From assembly GCF_005280195.1 (NCBI RefSeq), contig NZ_SZPR01000023.1, positions 91,363-155,362 of the forward strand: DNA of 64,000 nucleotides, written 5' to 3'. The translations under genes were made by a program, and so were the position numbers. The stretch's first letter is position 1. Every line of letters begins with the position of its first letter. The stretch comes from Streptomyces galbus. GTDB lineage: Bacteria > Actinomycetota > Actinomycetes > Streptomycetales > Streptomycetaceae. Below the pieces are notes generated by a model. The model was given only the letters and a program-made list of their open reading frames with translations, did not search any database and was not told the origin of the DNA. This document shows positions 1 to 7,621 of the stretch, in pieces.

Positions 1-874
1 TCAGGGCGGGGATGTAGAGCAGCGACGAGGCGAAGATGACCGGGATCACACCGGCCTGGTTCACCTTCAGCGGGATGTACGTCGAGGTACCGCCGTAGGA
101 CCGGCGCCCGATCATGCGCTTCGCGTACTGCACGGGGATGCGGCGCTGGGCCTGCTCGACGAAGACCACCAGGCCGACCATGACCAGGCCGACCAGGATC
201 ACGGTGCCGAACTCGATCCAGCCGCCGGCCAGCGTGCCCTGCTTCTTGATGGCCCACAGCGCGGACGGGAAGGTCGCGGCGATCGAGATGAACATCAGGA
301 TCGACATGCCGTTGCCGATGCCGCGGTCGGTGATGAGCTCACCGAGCCACATCACGACGGCCGTGCCCGCGGTCATGCAGATGACCATGGTGATGGTGGT
401 GAAGATCGCGCGGTCCGGGACGATCTGGCTCGCGACCGTGCACCCGGAGAACAGGGCGCCGCTGCGGGCGGTGGCCACCAGGCCGGTGCCCTGCAGGATG
501 GCGAGCGCCACGGTGAGGTACCGGGTGTACTGCGTGATCTTCGCGGTACCGGCCTGGCCCTCCTTCTTGAGCGCTTCCAGGCGCGGGATGACCACGGTCA
601 GCAGCTGGAGGATGATGCTCGCCGTGATGTACGGCATGATGCCCAGCGCGAAGACCGTGATCTGGAGCAGTGCGCCGCCGCTGAACATGTTGACCAGACC
701 GAAGAGGCCCTGGTTGCCGGACGCCTGGTCCACGCACTCCTGGACGTTCTTGTAGTCGACGCCCGGGATCGGGATGTGCGTACCCACCCGGTACACCACG
801 ATGATGGCGAGCGTGAAGAGCAGCTTCTTGCGCAGGTCGGGCGTCCTGAACGCCCGGGCGAACGCGGTGAGCAC
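1..874 (-). CDS. secY: Preprotein translocase subunit SecY (3' end outside window)
   Basis: Pore-forming subunit of the SecYEG channel, which passes unfolded proteins across or into the cytoplasmic membrane. About 291 of the usual ~437 residues are visible; the C-terminal third lies beyond base 1. The protein reads VLTAFARAFRTPDLRKK, then the first membrane segment, the GVD plug region and GALFSG, with alternating hydrophobic helices. The GTG at 874-872 is chosen because an AGGAGG ribosome site lies 5 nt upstream. It is the last visible gene of the spc operon, after rplO, but is separated from it by 188 bp with a perfect hairpin, so it may have partly independent expression. Confidence 0.96.
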   Translation of the reverse strand, partial: MLTAFARAFRTPDLRKKLLFTLAIIVVYRVGTHIPIPGVDYKNVQECVDQASGNQGLFGLVNMFSGGALLQITVFALGIMPYITASIILQLLTVVIPRLEALKKEGQAGTAKITQYTRYLTVALAILQGTGLVATARSGALFSGCTVASQIVPDRAIFTTITMVICMTAGTAVVMWLGELITDRGIGNGMSILMFISIAATFPSALWAIKKQGTLAGGWIEFGTVILVGLVMVGLVVFVEQAQRRIPVQYAKRMIGRRSYGGTSTYIPLKVNQAGVIPVIFASSLLYIPAL

Positions 875-994
875 GGTGCCTCCTGCGACCCCCGCGCATC
901 TGCGTCAAGGGTGACGGTCTTGAGGTTCGACGAATACGAATAGAGAACAGCGCAGGCCACCTTACCCGCGACACAGCTCCCTCGGAACGACCAA

Positions 995-1026
995 CCGGGG
1001 ATACCCCTTTTATGGGGTATCCCCGG
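995..1026 (-). terminator. Perfect hairpin between rplO and secY
   Basis: A 13-bp perfect stem (995-1007 pairing with 1014-1026) encloses the 6-nt loop TTTTAT. It lies 37 bp past the rplO stop (1063) and 121 bp before the secY start. There is no run of T after it on the minus strand, so it may be an attenuator, a processing site or a partial terminator dividing the r-protein genes from secY. Confidence 0.6.
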
Positions 1027-1062
1027 TCGGGATCGTTCACGTCATCGAGGCGCCTGAGGGGT

Positions 1063-1518
1063 TCAGACGAGCTCGGTGACAGTACCGCCGGCGGCGGTGA
1101 TCTTCTCCTTGGCGGAGCCGGAGACGGCGTCGACCGTCACCTGCAGCGCCACGGAGATCTCGCCCTGGCCGAGCACCTTGACCAGCGCGTTCTTGCGAAC
1201 GGCGCCCTTGGCCACCAGACCCTCGACGGTGACCTCGCCACCCTCGGGGTAGAGCGCGGCCAGCTTGTCGAGGTTCACGACCTGGTACTCGGTCTTGAAC
1301 GGGTTCTTGAAGCCCTTCAGCTTCGGGAGGCGCATGTGGAGGGGCATCTGGCCACCCTCGAAGCGCTCCGGAACCTGGTAACGGGCCTTCGTGCCCTTGG
1401 TACCACGACCGGCCGTCTTACCCTTCGACGCCTCACCACGACCGACACGGGTCTTGGCGGTCTTGGCGCCCGGGGCGGGACGGAGGTTGTGGATCTTGAG
1501 CGGGTTCTGCTCCGCCAT
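1063..1518 (-). CDS. rplO: 50S ribosomal protein L15
   Basis: Large-subunit assembly protein of 151 residues, normal for the family. The N-terminus is the characteristic basic, glycine-rich extension (HNLRPAPGAKTAKTRVGRG, then SKGKTAGRG) that threads into 23S rRNA. The C-terminal domain carries the L15 core with VKVLGQGEI. It starts 2 nt after the rpmD stop, so the two are probably translationally coupled in the spc operon. Confidence 0.97.
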   Translation of the reverse strand: MAEQNPLKIHNLRPAPGAKTAKTRVGRGEASKGKTAGRGTKGTKARYQVPERFEGGQMPLHMRLPKLKGFKNPFKTEYQVVNLDKLAALYPEGGEVTVEGLVAKGAVRKNALVKVLGQGEISVALQVTVDAVSGSAKEKITAAGGTVTELV

Positions 1519-1520
1519 GA

Positions 1521-1703
1521 TCAGTCGACCTCCTCGACCGTCACGAGGTGGCGGACGGTGTGCACCATGCCGCGGAACTCGGGGCGGTCCTCCTTGACGA
1601 CCACGTCACCCAGGCGCTTGAGGCCCAGGGAACGCAAGGTGTCACGGTGGTTCTGCTTGCTGCCGATGTAGGACTTCGTCTGCGTGATCTTGAGCTGCGC
1701 CAT
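1521..1703 (-). CDS. rpmD: 50S ribosomal protein L30
   Basis: Small bacterial-type L30 of 60 residues, starting MAQLKITQTKSYIG, with the conserved SLGLKRLGDVVV segment and a VRHLVTVEEVD end. The ATG at 1703-1701 is used; a longer reading would run back into rpsE. It lies 2 nt after the rpsE stop and 2 nt before rplO, the usual tight spc order S5-L30-L15. Confidence 0.97.
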   Translation of the reverse strand: MAQLKITQTKSYIGSKQNHRDTLRSLGLKRLGDVVVKEDRPEFRGMVHTVRHLVTVEEVD

Positions 1704-1705
1704 GA

Positions 1706-2311
1706 TTACGCACCCGCCCCGGCACGCGCACGAAGGAGGGCCGCGGGGGCGACGTCCTCGAGGGGCAGACCGCGGCGGGCCGCGATCTCCTCGGGACGCT
1801 GCAGGCCCTTGAGGGCCTCCACGGTCGCGTGCACGATGTTGATCGCGTTGTCGGAGCCGAGCGACTTCGACAGCACGTCGTGGATACCGGCGCACTCGAG
1901 CACGGCACGCACCGGACCACCGGCGATCACACCGGTACCGGGGGACGCCGGCTTGAGCAGCACGACACCGGCCGCCTTCTCACCCTGGATGGGGTGCGGG
2001 ATGGTGCCCTGGATGCGGGGGACCTTGAAGAAGTGCTTCTTGGCCTCCTCAACACCCTTGGCGATGGCGGCCGGCACCTCCTTGGCCTTGCCGTATCCGA
2101 CACCCACGGTGCCGTCACCGTCGCCCACCACGACCAGCGCGGTGAAGCTGAAGCGACGACCACCCTTCACAACCTTGGCGACGCGGTTGATCGCGACGAC
2201 GCGCTCAACGTACGCGGTCTTCTCGGCGGCAGCAGCGCCGCCGTCACGGCCCTTCCGGTCCCGCCGCTCGCCGCCACCGGCACCGCTTCCGCGGCGCTGG
2301 GGTCCAGCCAT
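1706..2311 (-). CDS. rpsE: 30S ribosomal protein S5
   Basis: Small-subunit protein that supports decoding fidelity and borders the spectinomycin site. It has 201 residues. Residues 1-30 form an Arg/Gly-rich actinobacterial extension (GGERRDRKGRDGG). The double-stranded RNA-binding domain begins at AYVERVVAINRVAK, and the C-terminal domain carries the S5 hallmark VGDGDGTVGVGYGKAKEVP. The ATG at 2311 is preceded by GAGAGG at about 8 nt. The alanine-rich tail ends ALLRARAGAGA. Confidence 0.97.
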   Translation of the reverse strand: MAGPQRRGSGAGGGERRDRKGRDGGAAAAEKTAYVERVVAINRVAKVVKGGRRFSFTALVVVGDGDGTVGVGYGKAKEVPAAIAKGVEEAKKHFFKVPRIQGTIPHPIQGEKAAGVVLLKPASPGTGVIAGGPVRAVLECAGIHDVLSKSLGSDNAINIVHATVEALKGLQRPEEIAARRGLPLEDVAPAALLRARAGAGA

Positions 2312-2347
2312 TGGATTACCTCTCTCTTTCCGCTAGCTACAAGCGGC

Positions 2348-2731
2348 TCAGAACTTGAGCCCGGCTTCGCGGGCGGCGTCCGCCAGGGCGGCGATGCGCC
2401 CGGCGTACTGGTTGCCACCACGGTCGAACACGACGGCCTCGACACCGGCGGCCTTGGCACGCTCGGCGACCAGGGCGCCGACCTGCTTGGCCTGCGCGGA
2501 CTTGTCGCCCTCGCCACCACGGATCGACGCGTCCAGGGTGGACGCCGACGCCAGGGTGTGGCCCTTCAGGTCGTCGATCACCTGCGCCACGATGTGGCGG
2601 TTGGAGCGGGTCACGACCAGACGGGGGCGCTCCGCCGTACCGGCGATCCGCTTGCGGATCCGGATGTGACGGCGCTTGATCGCGGCGCGCTTGTAGGCGT
2701 CGCCCTTGAGGATCTTCTGCCCGTATGCCAT
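2348..2731 (-). CDS. rplR: 50S ribosomal protein L18
   Basis: 5S rRNA-binding protein of the central protuberance, 127 residues. The C-terminal family signature FDRGGNQYAGRIAALADAA followed by REAGLKF is intact, and the N-terminal basic patch RRHIRIRKRIAG precedes the core. It starts 3 nt after the rplF stop. Residues 60-76 (STLDASIRGGEGDKSAQ) form the variable loop. Confidence 0.97.
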   Translation of the reverse strand: MAYGQKILKGDAYKRAAIKRRHIRIRKRIAGTAERPRLVVTRSNRHIVAQVIDDLKGHTLASASTLDASIRGGEGDKSAQAKQVGALVAERAKAAGVEAVVFDRGGNQYAGRIAALADAAREAGLKF

Positions 2732-2734
2732 GGC

Positions 2735-3274
2735 TTACTTACCCGCCTTTCCGACCTTGCGGCGGATGACTTCGCCCTCGTACTTGACGCCCTTGGCCTT
2801 GTACGGGTCGGGCTTGCGCAGCTTGCGGATGTTGGCCGCGACCTCGCCGACCTTCTGCTTGTCGATGCCCTCGACCTGGAAACGGGTCGGGGTGTCGACC
2901 TTGAAGGTGATGCCCTCGGGGGCCTCGACCGTGATCGGGTGGCTGTAACCGAGCGCGAACTCGAGGTTCGAGCCCTTGGCGGTCACGCGGTAACCGACAC
3001 CACTGATTTCGAGCTTCTTCACGTAACCCTGGGTCACGCCGGTGATCATGTTCGCCACCAGCGTGCGGGACAGGCCGTGCAGGGCCTTGCTCTGACGCTC
3101 GTCGTTGGGGCGGGTCACCTGCAGGGTGCCGTCTTCGCCCTTGGCGATGTCGATCGGAGCAGCGACGGTGTGGGTCAGCTCGCCCTTGGGGCCCTTGACC
3201 TTGACCGTGCGGCCGTCGATGGTGACGTCCACGCCGGCGGGAACCGCGATGGGGAGCTTGCCGATGCGCGACAT
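2735..3274 (-). CDS. rplF: 50S ribosomal protein L6
   Basis: Large-subunit protein near the factor-binding stalk base, 179 residues, with two tandem copies of the L6 fold. It starts MSRIGKLPIAVPAG and the second copy carries KLEISGVGYRV. The end, GVKYEGEVIRRKVGKAGK, is the conserved C-terminal rRNA-binding segment. A GGAGGA ribosome site lies about 9 nt upstream of the ATG, and 24 nt separate the gene from rpsH. Confidence 0.97.
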   Translation of the reverse strand: MSRIGKLPIAVPAGVDVTIDGRTVKVKGPKGELTHTVAAPIDIAKGEDGTLQVTRPNDERQSKALHGLSRTLVANMITGVTQGYVKKLEISGVGYRVTAKGSNLEFALGYSHPITVEAPEGITFKVDTPTRFQVEGIDKQKVGEVAANIRKLRKPDPYKAKGVKYEGEVIRRKVGKAGK

Positions 3275-3298
3275 AGCTGTTTCCTCCGTTCCCTTCCG

Positions 3299-3697
3299 CT
3301 ACCAGACGTAGGCGAGGACTTCCCCACCCACGCCCTTCTTGCCGGCCTGCTTGTCGGTGAGGAGCCCGTGCGACGTGGAGATGATGGCCACGCCCAGGCC
3401 GCCGAGCACCTTCGGCAGGTTGGTGGACTTCGCGTACACCCGGAGACCGGGCTTGGAGATCCGCTTGATGCCCGCGATGGAGCGCTCACGGTTCGGGCCG
3501 AACTTCAGCTCGAGAACGAGGTTCTTGCCGACCTCGGCGTCCTCGACCTTCCAGCCCGTGATGAAGCCCTCCTGCTGGAGGATCTCCGCGATGTGCGACT
3601 TGATCTTGGAGTGCGGCATCGACACCGAGTCGTGGTACGCCGAGTTCGCGTTACGCAGACGCGTGAGCATGTCTGCGATCGGATCAGTCATGGTCAT
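3299..3697 (-). CDS. rpsH: 30S ribosomal protein S8
   Basis: Binds 16S rRNA helix 21 and, in many bacteria, represses the spc operon through a 16S-like site in mRNA. It has 132 residues starting MTMTDPIADMLTRLRNA and ends GVGGEVLAYVW, the family C-terminus. The longer open frame adds 15 residues, but the ATG at 3697-3695 has a GAAGG site in range and matches family length. The 237-bp gap before it contains a large hairpin. Confidence 0.96.
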   Translation of the reverse strand: MTMTDPIADMLTRLRNANSAYHDSVSMPHSKIKSHIAEILQQEGFITGWKVEDAEVGKNLVLELKFGPNRERSIAGIKRISKPGLRVYAKSTNLPKVLGGLGVAIISTSHGLLTDKQAGKKGVGGEVLAYVW

Positions 3698-3828
3698 GAA
3701 TTGGCCTTCGGCCTCTCTCGCCGGGGTTTCCTGGTGCGCCATCCCTCTCCCCGATCCGAGACGGGACGGGTGCGGCGCGGTGGACCTACGGCGTAGTAAG
3801 CAAACGTTAGCGGGTCGTGCCCGCGGGT

Positions 3829-3898
3829 GTACGGGCGGCGGCAGACGCCCAACCCCACAAGCCTAAGGCATGCGAGGTGGGCGTCCGACCGCCCGTAC
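3829..3898 (-). promoter_or_regulatory. Long imperfect stem-loop between rpsZ and rpsH
   Basis: The arms 3829-3838 and 3889-3898 (GTACGGGCGG with CCGCCCGTAC) pair perfectly. Inside them 3845-3851 pairs with 3878-3884 (ACGCCCA with TGGGCGT), with asymmetric internal bulges. It sits in the only large gap of the spc operon, between the rpsZ stop (3935) and the rpsH start (3697). This is the position where an S8-responsive or attenuating mRNA structure could act; that role is inference. Confidence 0.5.
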
Positions 3899-3934
3899 TG
3901 CTTACCGAGAGCCTTGGAGTCCCTAAGTCGGGGA

Positions 3935-4120
3935 CTACCAGGAGCTCTTGGTCACGCCCGGCAGCTCGCCGCGGTGAGCCATCTCACGAAGGCACACGCG
4001 GCAGAGGCCGAACTTGCGGTACACGGAGTGCGGACGGCCGCAGCGCTGGCAGCGGGTGTACGCGCGCACACCGAACTTGGGCTTGCGAGCAGCCTTCGCG
4101 ATGAGAGCCTTCTTCGCCAT
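3935..4120 (-). CDS. rpsZ: 30S ribosomal protein S14, zinc-binding type Z
   Basis: Small-subunit head protein of 61 residues. The two CxxC pairs at C24/C27 and C40/C43 form the zinc ribbon of the C+ S14 type. This is the copy normally in the spc operon; zinc-starved Streptomyces use a separate C- paralogue. The ATG at 4120-4118 is chosen because upstream sequence belongs to rplE, whose stop is 5 nt away. A noncoding gap with a hairpin follows before rpsH. Confidence 0.97.
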   Translation of the reverse strand: MAKKALIAKAARKPKFGVRAYTRCQRCGRPHSVYRKFGLCRVCLREMAHRGELPGVTKSSW

Positions 4121-4125
4121 CTCGC

Positions 4126-4686
4126 TCACGCCTCCTTGAACGGGAAGCCGAGGTGACGGAGGAGCGCGCGGCCCTCTTCGTCGTTGGTCGCCGTGGTGAC
4201 CACGGTGATGTCCATACCCCGGACGCGGTCGATCTTGTCCTGGTCGATCTCGTGGAACATGACCTGCTCCGTGAGACCGAAGGTGTAGTTGCCACGGCCG
4301 TCGAACTGCTTGGGGGACAGGCCGCGGAAGTCGCGGATGCGCGGGAGCGCCAGCGACAGGGTGCGGTCCAGGAACTCCCACATGCGGTCGCCACGGAGCG
4401 TGACGTGGGCACCGATCGGCTGACCCTCGCGCAGCTTGAACTGCGCGATGGACTTGCGGGCCTTGGTGACGGCCGGCTTCTGACCGGTGATGGTGGTCAG
4501 GTCGCGGATCGCGCCCTCGATGAGCTTCGAGTCACGGGCGGCGTCGCCGACACCCATGTTGACCACGATCTTGACGAGGCCCGGAACCTGCATGACGTTC
4601 GCGTACTGGAACTGGTCACGCAGCTTCTGGATGATCTCCTCGCGGTACTTCTGCTTCAGACGCGGAGTCACGGTGGTGGTAGCCAT
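4126..4686 (-). CDS. rplE: 50S ribosomal protein L5
   Basis: 5S rRNA-binding protein of 186 residues that contacts the P-site tRNA. It carries the conserved VTKARKSIAQFKLREGQPIG segment and the VMFHEIDQDKIDRVRGMDI stretch near the C-terminus. Its ATG overlaps the rplX stop by one base (ATGA on the minus strand), indicating coupled translation. Confidence 0.97.
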   Translation of the reverse strand: MATTTVTPRLKQKYREEIIQKLRDQFQYANVMQVPGLVKIVVNMGVGDAARDSKLIEGAIRDLTTITGQKPAVTKARKSIAQFKLREGQPIGAHVTLRGDRMWEFLDRTLSLALPRIRDFRGLSPKQFDGRGNYTFGLTEQVMFHEIDQDKIDRVRGMDITVVTTATNDEEGRALLRHLGFPFKEA

Positions 4687-5009
4687 CAGATGTCCTCACC
4701 CGTCCGCTTGGCAACGCGGATCTTGTTGCCCTCGTCGTCGAAGCGGTAACCGACACGCGTGACGACCTTGTTGCCGTCCTTCTCCACGACCAGCTGGACG
4801 TTGGAGACGTGGATCGGGGCCTCGGTCGTGACGATGCCGCCGGCCTGGGAACCGCGAGCGGTCGGACCGGCCTTCGTGTGCTTCTTGACCCGGTTGACAC
4901 CCTCGACCAGGACGCGGTCCTCGCGGGGGAAGGCCGCGATGACCTTGCCCTGCTTGCCCTTGTCCTTACCGGTGATGACCTGGACCAGGTCGCCCTTCTT
5001 GATCTTCAT
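4686..5009 (-). CDS. rplX: 50S ribosomal protein L24
   Basis: Early assembly protein of 107 residues. The N-terminal KOW motif is clear (KKGDLVQVITGKDKGKQGKV, residues ~3-22), followed by the L24 core with VSNVQLVVEKDG. A strong GGAGGTG ribosome site lies inside the end of rplN, two bases away, consistent with coupling to L14. Confidence 0.97.
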   Translation of the reverse strand: MKIKKGDLVQVITGKDKGKQGKVIAAFPREDRVLVEGVNRVKKHTKAGPTARGSQAGGIVTTEAPIHVSNVQLVVEKDGNKVVTRVGYRFDDEGNKIRVAKRTGEDI

Positions 5010-5011
5010 GC

Positions 5012-5380
5012 TTACAGCACCTCCGGAGCCAGCGAGATGATCTTCATGAACTTCTTCTCGCGCAGCTCACGCCCGACCGGGCCGAAGATGCGGGTGCCGC
5101 GAGGGTCGCCGTCGTTCTTCAGAATGACGGCGGCGTTCTCGTCGAAGCGGATGTACGAGCCGTCCGGACGGCGGCGCTCCTTGACGGTGCGAACGATGAC
5201 CGCCTTGACGACGTCACCCTTCTTCACGTTGCCACCGGGGATCGCGTCCTTGACGGTGGCGACGATGACGTCACCGATGCCCGCGTAGCGGCGACCGGAG
5301 CCACCGAGCACACGGATGCAAAGGATTTCCTTCGCCCCCGTGTTGTCGGCGACGCGCAGTCGCGACTCCTGCTGGATCAC
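5012..5380 (-). CDS. rplN: 50S ribosomal protein L14
   Basis: 122-residue subunit-interface protein with the family start MIQQESRLRVADNTGAKEIL and the CIRVLGGSGRRYAGIGD segment. It ends LREKKFMKIISLAPEVL. It is conventionally the first gene of spc; here a 96-bp spacer with two tandem hairpins separates it from rpsQ, the end of the S10 operon. Confidence 0.97.
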   Translation of the reverse strand: MIQQESRLRVADNTGAKEILCIRVLGGSGRRYAGIGDVIVATVKDAIPGGNVKKGDVVKAVIVRTVKERRRPDGSYIRFDENAAVILKNDGDPRGTRIFGPVGRELREKKFMKIISLAPEVL

Positions 5381-5408
5381 GTCTATCTCCTGATCGTCTG
5401 CCGGTTCC

Positions 5409-5436
5409 CCGGGGGCCGCTTCTCAACGGCCCCCGG
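5409..5436 (-). terminator. Hairpin 1 in rpsQ-rplN spacer
   Basis: Perfect 10-bp stem CCGGGGGCCG (5409-5418) with CGGCCCCCGG (5427-5436), 8-nt loop. It is one of two adjacent hairpins in the junction between the S10 and spc operons. Neither is followed by a T run, so full termination is doubtful; attenuation or RNA processing is equally possible. Confidence 0.5.
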
Positions 5437-5452
5437 AGCCTGGCGGAACTCT

Positions 5453-5474
5453 CCTGCGGGGTCTGCCCCGCAGG
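5453..5474 (-). terminator. Hairpin 2 in rpsQ-rplN spacer
   Basis: Perfect 9-bp stem CCTGCGGGG (5453-5461) with CCCCGCAGG (5466-5474) around a TCTG tetraloop, immediately after the rpsQ stop (5477). It probably marks the 3' end of S10 operon messages or protects them from exonucleases. Confidence 0.5.
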
Positions 5475-5476
5475 AA

Positions 5477-5761
5477 TTACTTGGCCTTCTCGAGGATCTC
5501 GACGACGCGCCAGCGCTTCGTCGCGGACAGCGGCCGGGTCTCCATCAGGAGGACGCGGTCGCCGACACCCGCGGCGTTCTGCTCGTCGTGCGCCTTGAGC
5601 TTGTTCGTACGGCGGATGACCTTGCCGTACAGCGCGTGCTTCACACGGTCCTCGACGGCGACGACGACGGTCTTGTCCATCTTGTCGCTGACGACGAGAC
5701 CCTCGCGGGTCTTGCGGAAGCCGCGCGCTTCCTTGTTCTCAGTCACGTTGCTCTCGCTCAT
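5477..5761 (-). CDS. rpsQ: 30S ribosomal protein S17
   Basis: Primary 16S rRNA-binding protein of 94 residues. The OB-fold starts at KTREGLVVSDKMDKTVVVAVE and includes the basic YGKVIRRTNKLKAHDE loop and VLLMETRPLSATKRWRVVEI. Residues 1-15 are an acidic, poorly conserved lead. The start overlaps the rpmC stop by 4 nt (ATGA). It is the last gene of the S10 operon. Confidence 0.97.
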   Translation of the reverse strand: MSESNVTENKEARGFRKTREGLVVSDKMDKTVVVAVEDRVKHALYGKVIRRTNKLKAHDEQNAAGVGDRVLLMETRPLSATKRWRVVEILEKAK

Positions 5762-5982
5762 GCGTTCTCCACCGTTTCGATGCCCAGCTCACGCTCGCGC
5801 ATCAGGGTGTAGATCCGCGCGATGTCCTTACGGACGGCCTTGAGCCGACCGTGGTTTTCGAGCTGACCCGTGGCCGCCTGGAAGCGGAGGTTGAACAGCT
5901 CTTCCTTGGCCTCGCGGAGCTTGTTCAGAAGCTCCTCGTTGCCCAGCTCGCGCAGCTCGGACGCCTTGGTACCGGCCGACAT
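5758..5982 (-). CDS. rpmC: 50S ribosomal protein L29
   Basis: Two-helix protein at the polypeptide exit tunnel, 74 residues, a docking site for trigger factor and SRP. Signature LFNLRFQAATGQLENHGRLK followed by RIYTLMRERE. I use the ATG at 5982-5980; a GTG codon directly before it (5985) is also in frame. The ATG shares one base with the rplP stop (TGATG). Confidence 0.96.
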   Translation of the reverse strand: MSAGTKASELRELGNEELLNKLREAKEELFNLRFQAATGQLENHGRLKAVRKDIARIYTLMRERELGIETVENA

Positions 5983-6401
5983 CACGCTTCACCTGCCTCG
6001 CGCTTGACGATCCGGCACTTCATCGGCAGCTTGTGGGCCGCACGCGTCAGCGCCTCACGGGCGATCTTCTCGTTGGGGTACGACAGCTCGAACATGACGC
6101 GTCCGGGCTTGACGTTGGCGATCCACCACTCCGGAGAACCCTTACCGGAACCCATGCGGGTCTCGGCCGGCTTCTTGGTGAGGGGACGGTCCGGGTAGAT
6201 GTTGATCCAGACCTTGCCGCCACGCTTGATGTGGCGGGTCATCGCGATACGGGCCGCCTCGATCTGGCGGTTCGTCACGTAGGCCGGGGTCAGCGCCTGG
6301 ATGCCGTACTCGCCGAACGCAACCTGCGTGCCACCCTTGGACATGCCGTTGCGCTTGGGGTGGTGCTGCTTGCGGTGCTTGACCCTACGGGGGATCAGCA
6401 T
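5982..6401 (-). CDS. rplP: 50S ribosomal protein L16
   Basis: 139-residue protein organizing the A-site tRNA-binding region of the large subunit. It starts MLIPRRVKHRKQHHPKRNG and contains the family segment RAAHKLPMKCRIVKRE at the end. The TGATG junction with rpmC and the 5-nt gap to rpsC place it firmly inside the S10 operon. Confidence 0.97.
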   Translation of the reverse strand: MLIPRRVKHRKQHHPKRNGMSKGGTQVAFGEYGIQALTPAYVTNRQIEAARIAMTRHIKRGGKVWINIYPDRPLTKKPAETRMGSGKGSPEWWIANVKPGRVMFELSYPNEKIAREALTRAAHKLPMKCRIVKREAGEA

Positions 6402-6406
6402 GGTGG

Positions 6407-7231
6407 TCAGGCCTCCGTTCCGGTGCTCTCAGCCGGAGCGGCGGCGGGCGCGTCGGCCTGGGGGGCCTCGGCAGCCGGAGCCTGCTGCTGCGGCTTGCGA
6501 CCGCGCCGCTCGCCACCGCGGCCACCACGGGCCGGGCGGTCGGCGCCACCGCGGGCCGGGCGGTTACCCGCACGGGCGGCAGCGTTCTCGGCGCGGACCT
6601 CGGCGATGTTCTTCACGTCGCCCTTGTAGATCCAGACCTTCACGCCGATGCGGCCGAAGGTCGTCTTGGCCTCGAAGAAGCCGTAGTCCACGTTCGCGCG
6701 GAGCGTGTGCAGGGGCACGCGGCCCTCGCGGTAGAACTCCGAGCGGGACATCTCGGCGCCGCCGAGGCGGCCACCGCACTGGATCTTGATGCCCTTGGCG
6801 CCGGCCTTCATGGCGGACTGCATGCTCTTGCGCATGGCCCGACGGAAGGAGACGCGGGAGGAGAGCTGCTCGGCGACGGCCTGGGCCACGAGCTGAGCGT
6901 CCGTCTCGGGGTTCTTGACCTCGAGGATGTTCAGCTGGACCTGCTTGCCGGTGAGCTTCTCGAGGTCGCCGCGGATGCGGTCGGCCTCGGCGCCACGGCG
7001 GCCGATGACGATGCCCGGACGAGCGGTGTGGATGTCCACCCGCACGCGGTCACGGGTGCGCTCGATCTCGACCTTGGAGATGCCGGCGCGCTCCATGCCG
7101 GACGTCATCATCCGACGGATGGCGACGTCTTCCTTGACGTAGTCCTTGTACAGCTTGTCGGCGTACCAGCGCGACTTGAAGTCGGTGGTGATGCCGAGCC
7201 GGAACCCGTGCGGGTTTACCTTCTGGCCCAT
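6407..7231 (-). CDS. rpsC: 30S ribosomal protein S3
   Basis: mRNA-entry-channel protein with helicase role, 274 residues. It starts MGQKVNPHGFRLGI; a type-II KH domain follows (GIVIGRRGAEADRIRGDL, about residues 74-91), then the C-terminal S3 domain with GRLGGAEMSRSE. Residues ~215-274 are a long disordered Arg/Pro/Ala tail (GNRPARGGADRPARGGRGG), longer than in E. coli (233 aa) but common in actinomycetes. The start overlaps the rplV stop by one base. Confidence 0.97.
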   Translation of the reverse strand: MGQKVNPHGFRLGITTDFKSRWYADKLYKDYVKEDVAIRRMMTSGMERAGISKVEIERTRDRVRVDIHTARPGIVIGRRGAEADRIRGDLEKLTGKQVQLNILEVKNPETDAQLVAQAVAEQLSSRVSFRRAMRKSMQSAMKAGAKGIKIQCGGRLGGAEMSRSEFYREGRVPLHTLRANVDYGFFEAKTTFGRIGVKVWIYKGDVKNIAEVRAENAAARAGNRPARGGADRPARGGRGGERRGRKPQQQAPAAEAPQADAPAAAPAESTGTEA

Positions 7232-7578
7232 TACCGGGTTCCTTCCTTGCTGCTGACGACCACGGTGATGTGGCTGGTCCGCTTGCGGATCCGGTAGGCG
7301 CGGCCCTGGGCACGCGGCCGGAACCGCTTCAGGGTCGGGCCCTCGTCGACGTAGGCCTCGGAGATGTAGAGGCTGTCGGCGTCGGTGTGGTCGTAGTTGT
7401 GCGCGGCGTTGGCGATGGCGCTGTCCAGCACCTTGCCCACCGGCACCGAGGCGGCCTGCGGAGCGAATCGCAGGACGGCCTGGGCCTCCGTGGCGTCCAT
7501 GCCACGGATGAGGTCCACCACGCGGCGGGCCTTCATGGGCGTGACGCGGATGTACCGCGCCTGGGCCCTGGCTTCCAT
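7231..7578 (-). CDS. rplV: 50S ribosomal protein L22
   Basis: Lines the exit tunnel with a long beta-hairpin, which contacts macrolides. 115 residues; begins MEARAQARYIRVTPMKARRV and carries the hairpin-containing segment YVDEGPTLKRFRPRAQGRAY. The C-terminus ITVVVSSKEGTR is typical. It is 43 nt downstream of rpsS. Confidence 0.97.
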   Translation of the reverse strand: MEARAQARYIRVTPMKARRVVDLIRGMDATEAQAVLRFAPQAASVPVGKVLDSAIANAAHNYDHTDADSLYISEAYVDEGPTLKRFRPRAQGRAYRIRKRTSHITVVVSSKEGTR

Positions 7579-7621
7579 GGTTGTCCCTTCAGTTACTTAC
7601 GTGTCTGAATGCGATCCGCTG

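Noticed and set aside
1829..3796. 655-residue plus-strand open frame over S5, L18, L6 and S8
   Set aside because: It spans four certain ribosomal genes on the other strand and changes composition at none of their borders. Shadow.
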